Source of the DNA: a virus
Strand: one strand, 5' to 3'
DNA: 45,206 nucleotides
IMG/VR virus record: IMGVR_UViG_3300037963_005050
Coordinates: 1 to 45,206 of that record
The notes beneath the pieces were generated by a model. That model saw nothing but the letters and a program-made list of their open reading frames with translations. It had not been told where the DNA came from and did no database searches. Below, in pieces: positions 8,001-17,167 of this stretch (within the stretch, counting starts at the first letter, position 1; each line of letters starts with the position of its first letter). A program made the position numbers and the translations under genes.

Positions 8001-11000
8001 TTGTAAATGCAGGAAGAGGTTCTTTTAATTATCCTCCAATCACAGTTGATGTAGAGGGTGCAGCATCATCTTTCGATAAGACATTCGTTGAGGATTTCCA
8101 AGAATTATATGTTATTGAGTCTCCAATCACTGAAAATATTATTACTCCAGTCTCCGTTCTTGCTTGGACTGATACCGAGGCAGAGATTCACAATCCATAT
8201 TATGTTTTAGTTAGTGAAAATGCAAATTGGCTTATCAGTGATGATCCATTCATTGGTAACATTCTTCTTTATGAAGCAAAGTTACAACCCGTATTCAGAG
8301 GTTCTATTCAATCTATTGATCGTGTTTCTGGTGGTGTTGGATATGGAGCATCCACTATTATCGATTTTAACAGACAACCAGAAATCACATTTAAATCTGG
8401 AGAAGGTGCGGTCTTAACTCCGATTATAAACAATGGTAAAATTACAGAGGTAGTTGTAAATTCTCCTGGAAACGGATACAACTCTCCACCAGATTTAGTC
8501 GTTAGAAGTTTAGACAATAAAGGGGATTATGCTATTCTTGTCCCGATCATTGAGAATGGTCAAATCAAAAGTGTAACGATTCAAAAGACTGGATTAGGAT
8601 ACACTCCTGGAAAGACTTCTATTGATGTAATTGCCTCAGGTCGTGGTTCAAGAGTTCAAACTAACGTAAGAGCATGGAATGTTAACTTATTTGAGAAAAC
8701 CTTTGAAAACATTGGTGACGATGATTGTGTTTTAACTGAAAATATCGCAAACACTTCTTTGCAGTTCGCATCATTCTATGCTCCTAGACCTCTCAGAGCT
8801 GGTTCAAATTCTGTTAATGGATTCGAAGAAGACAATATCAAGTATGGTCTTTTTGACTTACAATTGACCACAGGTGGTGAAGAGACCTCTAGTGGATTCC
8901 ACTCTCCAATTTTGGGATGGGCTTATGATGGAAATCCCATTTATGGTCCATATGCATATGACAAGATCAATGGATCAGGTAATATCCGCAGAATGAAGAG
9001 TGGTTACAAGTTAAAGAATACTCCAGTAAACAGACCATCATACACAGCATTCCAAAATGGATTCTTTGTTGATGATTATGAATTTGTTGGGGATGGTGAC
9101 CTTGACGAGTACAATGGTAGATTCTGTGTTACTCCAGATTATCCTAATGGAGTATATGCATATTTCTGTACAATAAGTGATAATATAGAATCAACTGGAC
9201 CTTTCAATAATTACAGACTTCCACAGTTCCCATATGTAATTGGTGACAAATTTAGGTCTTTGCCTGTTGATTTTAATTTTAAGGCAACTTCTAATCAAAC
9301 CGATTACAATATCACCAAAAATAATTGGTTTAGAAACACCAGATTCTATTTTACAAATGGTGGTAATAATGGATACGACTATATCTTTAATTCTGATTTA
9401 ATTAGAAATTCATCCATTGATATTACATCAACCACATTGGGTGGTATTGATATTTTAAATATCAAAGATCCTGGTCATAACTATAAAGTAAATGATAAGA
9501 TTATCTTTGATTCATCTCAAACCAGTGGAAGAGGTGTAAATTGGAGAGTCTCTGAAATCAAGGGTAAAGACATTGAACAGGTAAGTCTTGCAACCACTGT
9601 TTTTGATGCATCAGAAATTATTGGAGATAATTCAGCAAATAGTTTCTTAGGAATAACTTCATCACCTCACGGTTTCTTAACAAACGATATTGTCTTCGTT
9701 GATGGTTTGTCTCAATTCTATAGGGGTCTTGGTGGGGCATATAGAGTTGGTGTGACAAGTGAAAGATGGTATACGTCTGTAGGTATTGCAACGGGAACGA
9801 CGACTGGTATCGTCACTTATGTCTATCTTAACGGTATCATTGACCCCTCCGTCGTTAGACCTAATGATATTTTAAGAATTGATAGTGAGCAATTTAAGGT
9901 ATTAAATCTGGATGCAGTATCTGGAAGAATTAGAGTCCTTAGAGGTCACAATAACACACTTCAGGTCACTCATTCAGCGGATACTCTTGTTAGAGATGAT
10001 CCCAGAAAGGTAAGGTTTACTACCACTGGTATTAGTACCAATAAACCTGTCACCACAAACAGAACTCATTACTTCATGCCAAATGAGTCTGTAGGTCTTG
10101 GAACTGCAACTACAGGAACAGCAACAACAATTACATTCTCAAATCCTGGTGTGGGTGTCACCCAGATAAGACTTCAACAACAACAGTTCTTCTATCCAGA
10201 TCATGGTTTTGAACTTAACACTCCACTCAAGTATTATACAAATGGTGGTACATCTTTAGCAGTTTGGAGTGGTATTCAAAGTTCCACAATATTCAATCTC
10301 GAAGAAACAAGAGATCTGTTTGCAGTTCCACTTACTAGAGATATAATTGGTCTGGCATCAGATCGTGTAGCATTGAGTACAGTTACTAGTCAATACGTTG
10401 GTGTTGATTCTTCTAAGGGTGGATTGTTATACTTTACTAATTCTACAGGTCTTGGAGTTACTCATAGTCTTGTGACTGTTCTTCCCCAAGTTCTTACTGG
10501 AAGAATCTCTCAAAATGTAGTCACAGTTTCGACAGGTGAAACTCATGGAATGAAGAGAGGGGATAGGATTTCGGTTGACGTAAATCCAACCACAACCTCA
10601 ACAATTAAAGTATTTTATGATGATTATAATAGAAGAATAGTATTTGATAAAGATACTATTGAACCATCAGGTATTAACACAAGCGGTAATATGATTACCG
10701 TTCCAAGTAATAAGTACAGAACTGGTGATAAAATCATCTATACTTCTGGTGACCCTTCGGAGGGTTTAATAGCGTCAGGAATGTATTATGTCTTCGTGTA
10801 CAAACGGAATATTATCAAGCTTGTCATGGATAAGTTTGAATTGTTTACGGAAAATCCATCCTTTGTAAATGTTGGCTCTGCGACTACAGGAACTATTGCT
10901 CGAATTAATCCAAGAATTGAAGTTCAAAAAAATCAGAACTTAAAGTTTGACTTATCCGACCCCTCATTATCATTTGTTGATAAGGGAATCACTTATTCTG

Positions 11001-14000
11001 CATTTGAGATGCACATCTACAGTGATTCTCAGAAGATTAATGAGTTCTTTACTACAAAAACAGACTCAACATTTGAAGTCACAACTGAGGGTAACATTGG
11101 TATTGATAGTACTGCGAACCTCACTTTAAATGTAAGTGATAATATTCCCAGAATTCTGTACTATGGTTTTGAACCAGATAATCTCGATATCATACCACCA
11201 GTAAAATTGAGAATATTTGAAGATGATACAGTATTTGAAAATAATAGTATTGGAATCGTTCCCAATAAGTTTGATGGTGTTTACAGTGTAGTTGGAGTTA
11301 CATCAGATACCTATGATTACAATATTCCTTTTGATAGTGACACAATAACTTCTTACGGTTCTACAAGTGCAACGATGAAATATCACACTTCATCTTTGAC
11401 TGCACAAGGACCTATTCATACTGTTAATGCTATTAACAAAGGGCTTGGATATAAAACTCTTCCTGGGTTTACTTCTGTAAGAAGTGCTACAGGAACTGGT
11501 GCATTATTAGAACCAAGGAGCACAACAATTGGTTCGATTCTCAAACAGAAGATGAACTACATTGGGTTTGGTTTCCCATCAGATAATACTCTTAATGCTG
11601 TCGGATCTCTCCCTCAAGTTCTTAGAGTTGATCCTCTTGGATCTTTTGAGTCAATCGGAATTTCTTCGGGTGGTGTAAATTATAGTCAACCTCCACAATT
11701 GGTGGTTCTTGATGGTGTCACAGGAAAACAGATTACTGATCTTGATTTGAGATTTGGTAATGATGATAACTTCATTACTATTGTTCAAAATACACAATCT
11801 TTGAATGACGTTGAACCACAGATTATACCTCTTCAAAATACCAATGGTTTTAGTATCAGTTCAATTACATATAATAACTCAACAAAAATTGTACGTTTAA
11901 GTTTCTCAAAACAGTTCAGTGATGCCCAAGATTGGCCATTTAAAGTCGGTGAAGAAATTCTTGTAGAAAACGTTGCAGTTGGTTTTGGTACAACAGGTAC
12001 AGGATACAACTCTGAAGATTATGGATTCAAACTTTTCAAAGTTACATCTCTCGACAGTAATCTGGGTGGAAGTGGTTCCTATATTGAATATGACTTAACA
12101 GATGTCCTTGGAACAGGTGAGTCTCCAGGTAATATTACTAGTGTAGTATCTGGATCCGTTACTCCCAAAACATTCTTCCCTATATTTGATCCCGTAATTA
12201 AGGTAGCACCTTTATTGACTGGTGAAAAAGTAGATAACGAAGGGAGAAGTGGTATTGTAGAAAGATTTGATAATGTAAGTAGATATCTATTTGTTTCATC
12301 TGAGGAAAATTTCTTACCAGGAACAGACATTGTATCCGAATCTTCTGGTGTTAAGGCATCAATCATTGAGAAAATTCCATTCAACTCCACAATTAAACTT
12401 GGTGTTGGCGCAACATTTATTGATGGTTGGCAAACGAACTCAGGTTTCTTAAATGACAATCTTCAGGTCATTCCAAACAATGAATACTATCAGAACTTCT
12501 CATATTCTCTCAAATCGAGAATTGATTTAGAAACTTGGGAAGATGCAGTAAGTTCGCTTAATCATACTGCAGGTTTCCAGAAATTTGCCGATTTGGTTAT
12601 TGATAATAATGCACCTGGTATTGTTACTGCAGCAGATATTGAGATTTCTACTGTTGTCGATCTCATTGGTGAGGGAATGCTTAACTGTTTCCCCGACTTC
12701 GATGGAGCGACTGAGAGAACTTTAGATATTTCTGAAGGTAGAACAATCTCTAATGAGATTGTATTTGAAAACAAGGTTCTCGTTGATTATTTTGAGTCAA
12801 GAGGAAATAGAGTCCTTAAGATTGACGACTTTAGTGGTGATTTTGACAGTGAACCAAGAGATACCCCTTACTCCATCATTAGTTTCTTCGATGACAAATA
12901 TGCATGGAATAAGTTCTTCACTCTTATTCAGGATACTGAAATAAGAAATAGAAAACAGTTTGGTATCGTAACTCTTCTCCAAAATGGTTCTGAGGGATAC
13001 TTAAATCAATATGGTACACTTGATACTGGTAAAGCACTCGGTTCATTCGATTACATCAGTATCGGAACAAGTCAGTTTGGTCTTCAATGGTATCCAAACC
13101 TTTTCGAGTTTAATAACTACGAAATCTCTTACTTTAATTTCGCAGGTCTAGAGAGTGTGACTGGGATAGGTTCAACTGCCATCGGTAGTATGGTTTCAGT
13201 TGCTTCATCGTCTGTCTCTGTTGCAGCTGGCACCACAACGAGAATTCTGGAAATTCCAACCGCAACAAGATCAGCAAAACTTCATATTCAAATGGAGGAT
13301 GGTAATGACAACTACTTCTATAATGAACTGAATGTTCTTCATGATGGTACAAATGTACAACTTCTTCAATATGGTGATGTTGACACCACTGGTGGACCAT
13401 CTTCTGGATTTGGAACATACACTGCAAACATTAGTGGAAGTAACATCGAAATTGATATTCATCCAATAGTAGGAACTGCTGTAAGTACGAACATCTTATC
13501 AGTTGAGGTACATGGTACTAACACTGGTGTTGATACTACTGGAATGATCGTTACAAACCTTTCTTCGTACCACACAGGAATTTCTTCATCTGCCACACCT
13601 TCTGCAAATGAGATTGCTTCTTACAATGATCCATTTGCTGCCGAATACTTCATGGTCACTGTCCATGACACAACAAATGATGAATATGAAATGTTTGAAT
13701 GTCATGTTCTTGACTCAAACAATAATAACATTACGAAGTACGGACAAATTGATACCATTTCTGGTGTAGGTCTTGGTACTGTTGGTATGACGAAGACTGG
13801 AAGTGCAGTAAGTCTGAACTTCACTCCAAATGCAAACATTGCCGTTGATGTTAAGATATTTGGTATTGGTCTGAAGAACTTCAACAATATTACAGGTATC
13901 ACTTCAATTAGCGATCTTCAGAATAACATTCTGTTCTCTAATCATGGTACATACACAGGAACGGAGTTTGATACAAAAAGAGCTTTCAACCTTAAGCACA

Positions 14001-17000
14001 ATGGTCTCCCAATTTTCCAGAGAGCATTCCTTGGAAACAATTCATCTATTGTAAATCTTACAAACAACTCAATTAACATTCCTGACCACTTCTTCGTCAC
14101 AGGTGAAAAGCTCGTTTACAGTTATGAGAACTCATTAGTAGAATCTACAAATGCTATCGGTATTGTTACACAATCAATTGCCGGTGTTTCTACTGATAAA
14201 CTTCCAACTGAAGTCTTTGCAGTTAAACTTAGTAATTCTGCAGTTGGTCTTGCAACTAATGCTGCTGCAGCATTGGCAGCAACTCCAGACACAATTGATC
14301 TCCTGACACTTGGTATTGGTACATTCCATAAATTCACATCTACAAATCAAAATGCAAGAGCCTTGATGGCTATTGATAATATGATTCAGGCTCCAGTTAC
14401 TGAGGTTGTTATTTCAACCACTCTGGACCAAGAACTCATATTTGACGTTGATTTTGAAGTTACTGGTATTACATCATTTAGATCTAATGACCTTATCAAG
14501 ATTGATGATGAGATCATGTTGATTCAGAACATTGGTGTTGGTCAAACCAACAACTTCAAGGTTCTCAGAGCACAAATGGGCACTGGAGTTGCAACTCACG
14601 CAAATGGCTCTACTGTTCAGAGACTTGGTGGTAATTATAATATTGTTGAAAATACTGTACACTTTGCCTCAGCACCATTTGGTGGGATTCCGATCGGAAC
14701 AGATACTGCAGGTCCTGATAATGTAGATTGGTCAGGTATCACTACTCATTCTACATTCCAGGGTAGAACATTCATGAGAAGTGGTATTGAAGATGATACT
14801 GCAAGCACTTATAGTTCTAACTTTACTTTTGACAATATCCAAAAAGATTTCAACGGTCAAACTAAGAACTTCTCATTGTTACAGAGTGGAAGTAACGTTA
14901 TTGGATTCTCTACAAACCAAGCAATTATCCTGAACTCGAATATTCTTCAGGAACCACAAGGTGCTCAAGCAACGACTGGTGACTTCACTCTTGGTGAAAC
15001 AGCTGGTGTCACAAGTATCACTTATCTTGGTGAGAGTGTTTCCTCTGAGGATGATCCCAACAGAGCAACTATTCCTAGGGGTGGTTCAATTATTTCTGTT
15101 GCATCAACTCCTGGTTTTGGTTTCCAACCTCTTATTTCGGCTGGTGCTTCATGTTTCGTCTCTGGTGGTGGTACAATTACATCAATCGAAATCGGTAATC
15201 CTGGATCTGGATATAGAGTTGGTGTTCAAACGGTTCAGGTTGGTATTATCACGACTAATGTTGGTTTCTCAACCGTTGTCAATATTGGTACTGCAACTGT
15301 TCAAGATGGTGAGATTGTTGCAATTACTACGTCGTTCTTCGGATCAAATCTCGATCAAAACAATCCACCGTTAGTTGTTATCGACGCTCCTCTTCCTTAT
15401 TCAAATATTCCACTTGTATATGCTGATGGAACCACTGGATTGGGTACTGGTGCTAAGGTTGATGTCAGGGTTGGTCAAGGTTCAAGTGTAATTGAATTCG
15501 AGATTGTCAGTGGTGGTTTTGGTTATGGAGAGAGTGAAGAACTTAGACTCTCTATAGGTGGAACGACTGGTATTCAAACTACATCGAGTGCTTCTTTTGA
15601 TCAGTTTATTCTTACGGTGACGGAGACATATCGTGATACGTTCAATGGATTTACCATTGGTGAACTTGATGTATTTGACAAGTTGGATGATCAATTTGAT
15701 GGTGTTACAAAGAGATTCCCACTTGCTATTGCAGGTAATTTGTTTGCAATTGAAACCGCAGTCGGATCTGATATTAACATTGCACAATGTCTGATTGTCA
15801 CTATCAATGACATTCTTCAAGTACCTAACTCCTCTTATAAGTTTAACGGTGGTAGTATCATTGAATTTACAGAACCACCTAAGGTAGGAGACACCTCTAA
15901 GATCATCTTCTATAAAGGAACTCCTGGTGTAGACGTTGTTCTTGTCGATATTCTTGAAACAGTCAAGATTGGTGATAGTTTGCAACTGAAAAACGATTCT
16001 GGAAAGGGTCAAACAATAGGATTACTTCAGGAAGAAAGAATTGTGACAGGTATTACAACTCTGGATACTGTCACTACTTTCGCATATGATGGTCCTGGTA
16101 TTACAACTAATCAAACTTTAGTTAGACCACTCACATGGTGTAAACAAATTGATGACATTACAATCAATGGCGACTTTGTAACTAAGGACAGAGTTGAATA
16201 TGAGCCATCCATTTATCCTGCCGCTTACTTGACTCAATATGTTGGTGTGAATACGGTTAATGCTTATGTTGACACCGTAAGACCATTCTTTAATTCGAAG
16301 AACGAAACTTCACTTCTCGATTATAACGATAGAGTTACTATTGTTGATCAGTCACCTATCGTGGGTGCAATCGCAACAGTCACCGTAAGTGCTGGAGGTT
16401 CAGTCACTGGTTTCACCATTAGTAATGTTGGTTCGGGTTATTCTGGTTCAGCTGATGTTTCTATCTCACAACCAATTGATATTGTGGGTGGTACAAGAGC
16501 AACTGCAACAGCAAATATCTCTGGTGGTGGTGTGACATCATTCACTATCACTAATGCGGGTGTTGGTTATTCTGCCTCGAATCCTCCACAAATCCTTGTT
16601 GAGGTACCTGAAGCAAGAAGAGAAGTTGTTGGTGTTAATTCTTACTTCGGTGATCAAGGTATTATCGTTGGTTATGCACAAACAACACTCACCTCAGGAA
16701 CACTTGAACTTTATATCCCTCAAGATTCCTTTATGAGAGATACAAACATTGTGGGAACTGCAGTCACTCTCAGTCAAGTTCAGGCTGGTGATTTGTTCGT
16801 CGTCAATCTTTCTAACTTCGGATTATCGACGACTAATAGTGACGGTATTTACACCGCAACTAAGGCGTATGACTTTGTGACTGACTTGACTTCAGTTGGT
16901 TTAGGAACCACAGCTATTAGAAGAGTTGAGGTGAATACTGTAGGATTTGGTACAACTACAGCCGGATTTATAAGAGGGAAGAACTTTGGTGAGTACACTT

Positions 17001-17134
17001 GGGGAAGAATTCAATTCAAGAATAGAGTTGCAGGTAATGCACTTACATTTACACCAAATGGATATTCTGGATTGACTACATCTCCTTTGATTCAAAGGTT
17101 CCGACCACTTAAATTTAATAACTATCTAACTTAA
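5036..17134 (+). CDS. giant 4032-aa baseplate/tail structural protein (gp7 position, YHYH domain)
   Basis: This is an uninterrupted 12.1-kb gene directly after gp6, where T4 has gp7 (about 1030 aa), so a wedge protein about four times larger is implied. The N-terminus (to about 270), MAVDRVKFQEIVASQLPRYV, is a helical domain typical of cyanophage tail giants. The rest is beta-rich. A YHYH-family domain spans about 1270-1400, with LGWAYDGNPIYGPYAY at 1293-1308 and CVTPDYPNGVYAYF downstream; the His of the name motif are replaced. At least a dozen GxGYxxPP-type repeats occur (for example VTDGGMGYYAPP, VNSPGNGYNSPP, ITNAGVGYSASNPP), plus three IDDE modules (IQIDDEVIYYTGIT, ILRIDSEQFKVL, LIKIDDEIMLIQ). 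No transmembrane or signal segment is apparent. Orthology to T4 gp7 is positional; similarity is not visible by eye. Confidence 0.9.
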   Translation: MAVDRVKFQEIVASQLPRYVREDFPLLGEFLEQYYISQESQSGPVDIINNIDQYVKVEELFDIVDNTSLTSDISFTTKEIPVSSTIGFPDANGIIQIDDEVIYYTGITSTSFTGCKRGFSGITTYVSTGNPDELTFSQTETNKHTTSTKVKNLNVLFLKQFLNKLKKQVTPGYDDRNFYEDLNKKNFIYNSKSFYSSKGTDQSFEILFRALYGEDVEILKPSEFLLTPSNADYKITQDYVVEKLSGDPLDLKNLTIFQRRTGARGSVTNVQQIPYADYQFYQVSIDSGNDNTSVTGSIFGEFKPNPLTKLLENVSIGASIISVDSTVDFPEFGNLAIVDEDGRELSIAYTGKTSNQFYNCSGIINELEKTVDVKFDDYSYAYVGINTDTEIQVRFTSTLKDFVQNDKTNYFRPLDTIQIKSLGYEAPGKKSNNWLLNVKPKYKVGETTVIDATAFIYQFKFLETHFFSEGYELRYENEDKTVSLLGTVVRVISNDTVNVRFSAQIPLTGTFFVENQLLKGDSTKYPYLEEFVANVQNTYAKFNGDVMVASNSIPKFDDILTNTYNCSVTFSASLKSTKILDLPTNPTSLPDHGFHTGDSVYFQSAGTGFENIPSASYFVKRIDESKISLARSKADLFRNTFVTFNGSVTNASLTLLEFYKKNIEPQGIYRQILEPTNNRVDNQITKAGTTGIWNNGVELLNYKSTNSVYYGDILGFTVTRGGQDYDVINPPVVNISDEVGTGATGVANVLGNLVRLDVTDGGMGYYAPPTITITGGNGFGAAAEPRMISIIHENPFIADSSNVISLANNEITFRSDHKFLDGESVIYETRGTKGIAGLTTESEYFVFVSGQKTLKLHTTRADAIAGVNTVGFTQFGNGVQYLRASKLKSIVSSVVITNPGEGYENKQRVIPTVGVNTVSNRVEIQNHGYRDGEVVRYTRDSSLPSVQGLYENRDYYVIKVNEDEFSLTEVGSGTQGKSYFYDRKITVNFVNAGRGSFNYPPITVDVEGAASSFDKTFVEDFQELYVIESPITENIITPVSVLAWTDTEAEIHNPYYVLVSENANWLISDDPFIGNILLYEAKLQPVFRGSIQSIDRVSGGVGYGASTIIDFNRQPEITFKSGEGAVLTPIINNGKITEVVVNSPGNGYNSPPDLVVRSLDNKGDYAILVPIIENGQIKSVTIQKTGLGYTPGKTSIDVIASGRGSRVQTNVRAWNVNLFEKTFENIGDDDCVLTENIANTSLQFASFYAPRPLRAGSNSVNGFEEDNIKYGLFDLQLTTGGEETSSGFHSPILGWAYDGNPIYGPYAYDKINGSGNIRRMKSGYKLKNTPVNRPSYTAFQNGFFVDDYEFVGDGDLDEYNGRFCVTPDYPNGVYAYFCTISDNIESTGPFNNYRLPQFPYVIGDKFRSLPVDFNFKATSNQTDYNITKNNWFRNTRFYFTNGGNNGYDYIFNSDLIRNSSIDITSTTLGGIDILNIKDPGHNYKVNDKIIFDSSQTSGRGVNWRVSEIKGKDIEQVSLATTVFDASEIIGDNSANSFLGITSSPHGFLTNDIVFVDGLSQFYRGLGGAYRVGVTSERWYTSVGIATGTTTGIVTYVYLNGIIDPSVVRPNDILRIDSEQFKVLNLDAVSGRIRVLRGHNNTLQVTHSADTLVRDDPRKVRFTTTGISTNKPVTTNRTHYFMPNESVGLGTATTGTATTITFSNPGVGVTQIRLQQQQFFYPDHGFELNTPLKYYTNGGTSLAVWSGIQSSTIFNLEETRDLFAVPLTRDIIGLASDRVALSTVTSQYVGVDSSKGGLLYFTNSTGLGVTHSLVTVLPQVLTGRISQNVVTVSTGETHGMKRGDRISVDVNPTTTSTIKVFYDDYNRRIVFDKDTIEPSGINTSGNMITVPSNKYRTGDKIIYTSGDPSEGLIASGMYYVFVYKRNIIKLVMDKFELFTENPSFVNVGSATTGTIARINPRIEVQKNQNLKFDLSDPSLSFVDKGITYSAFEMHIYSDSQKINEFFTTKTDSTFEVTTEGNIGIDSTANLTLNVSDNIPRILYYGFEPDNLDIIPPVKLRIFEDDTVFENNSIGIVPNKFDGVYSVVGVTSDTYDYNIPFDSDTITSYGSTSATMKYHTSSLTAQGPIHTVNAINKGLGYKTLPGFTSVRSATGTGALLEPRSTTIGSILKQKMNYIGFGFPSDNTLNAVGSLPQVLRVDPLGSFESIGISSGGVNYSQPPQLVVLDGVTGKQITDLDLRFGNDDNFITIVQNTQSLNDVEPQIIPLQNTNGFSISSITYNNSTKIVRLSFSKQFSDAQDWPFKVGEEILVENVAVGFGTTGTGYNSEDYGFKLFKVTSLDSNLGGSGSYIEYDLTDVLGTGESPGNITSVVSGSVTPKTFFPIFDPVIKVAPLLTGEKVDNEGRSGIVERFDNVSRYLFVSSEENFLPGTDIVSESSGVKASIIEKIPFNSTIKLGVGATFIDGWQTNSGFLNDNLQVIPNNEYYQNFSYSLKSRIDLETWEDAVSSLNHTAGFQKFADLVIDNNAPGIVTAADIEISTVVDLIGEGMLNCFPDFDGATERTLDISEGRTISNEIVFENKVLVDYFESRGNRVLKIDDFSGDFDSEPRDTPYSIISFFDDKYAWNKFFTLIQDTEIRNRKQFGIVTLLQNGSEGYLNQYGTLDTGKALGSFDYISIGTSQFGLQWYPNLFEFNNYEISYFNFAGLESVTGIGSTAIGSMVSVASSSVSVAAGTTTRILEIPTATRSAKLHIQMEDGNDNYFYNELNVLHDGTNVQLLQYGDVDTTGGPSSGFGTYTANISGSNIEIDIHPIVGTAVSTNILSVEVHGTNTGVDTTGMIVTNLSSYHTGISSSATPSANEIASYNDPFAAEYFMVTVHDTTNDEYEMFECHVLDSNNNNITKYGQIDTISGVGLGTVGMTKTGSAVSLNFTPNANIAVDVKIFGIGLKNFNNITGITSISDLQNNILFSNHGTYTGTEFDTKRAFNLKHNGLPIFQRAFLGNNSSIVNLTNNSINIPDHFFVTGEKLVYSYENSLVESTNAIGIVTQSIAGVSTDKLPTEVFAVKLSNSAVGLATNAAAALAATPDTIDLLTLGIGTFHKFTSTNQNARALMAIDNMIQAPVTEVVISTTLDQELIFDVDFEVTGITSFRSNDLIKIDDEIMLIQNIGVGQTNNFKVLRAQMGTGVATHANGSTVQRLGGNYNIVENTVHFASAPFGGIPIGTDTAGPDNVDWSGITTHSTFQGRTFMRSGIEDDTASTYSSNFTFDNIQKDFNGQTKNFSLLQSGSNVIGFSTNQAIILNSNILQEPQGAQATTGDFTLGETAGVTSITYLGESVSSEDDPNRATIPRGGSIISVASTPGFGFQPLISAGASCFVSGGGTITSIEIGNPGSGYRVGVQTVQVGIITTNVGFSTVVNIGTATVQDGEIVAITTSFFGSNLDQNNPPLVVIDAPLPYSNIPLVYADGTTGLGTGAKVDVRVGQGSSVIEFEIVSGGFGYGESEELRLSIGGTTGIQTTSSASFDQFILTVTETYRDTFNGFTIGELDVFDKLDDQFDGVTKRFPLAIAGNLFAIETAVGSDINIAQCLIVTINDILQVPNSSYKFNGGSIIEFTEPPKVGDTSKIIFYKGTPGVDVVLVDILETVKIGDSLQLKNDSGKGQTIGLLQEERIVTGITTLDTVTTFAYDGPGITTNQTLVRPLTWCKQIDDITINGDFVTKDRVEYEPSIYPAAYLTQYVGVNTVNAYVDTVRPFFNSKNETSLLDYNDRVTIVDQSPIVGAIATVTVSAGGSVTGFTISNVGSGYSGSADVSISQPIDIVGGTRATATANISGGGVTSFTITNAGVGYSASNPPQILVEVPEARREVVGVNSYFGDQGIIVGYAQTTLTSGTLELYIPQDSFMRDTNIVGTAVTLSQVQAGDLFVVNLSNFGLSTTNSDGIYTATKAYDFVTDLTSVGLGTTAIRRVEVNTVGFGTTTAGFIRGKNFGEYTWGRIQFKNRVAGNALTFTPNGYSGLTTSPLIQRFRPLKFNNYLT

Positions 17135-17135
17135 A

Positions 17136-17142
17136 ATAAATA
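17136..17142 (+). promoter_or_regulatory. T4-late-type promoter (ATAAATA)
   Basis: ATAAATA begins 2 nt after the stop of the giant gene and lies 25 nt before the ATG of the 549-aa fibre gene, with an AAGGA ribosome-binding site between them at about 17153-17157. Spacing matches the other late boxes. Confidence 0.7.
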
Positions 17143-17167
17143 AAACATAGAAAAGGATCCTCAGTAG

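Noticed and set aside
15482-16012. 176-aa open frame on the minus strand
   Set aside because: It lies wholly inside the gp7-position giant; its sequence is low-complexity antisense of beta repeats with no plausible start context. Other minus-strand frames over the giants (for example 12079-12459 and 22376-22843) are the same kind of shadow.
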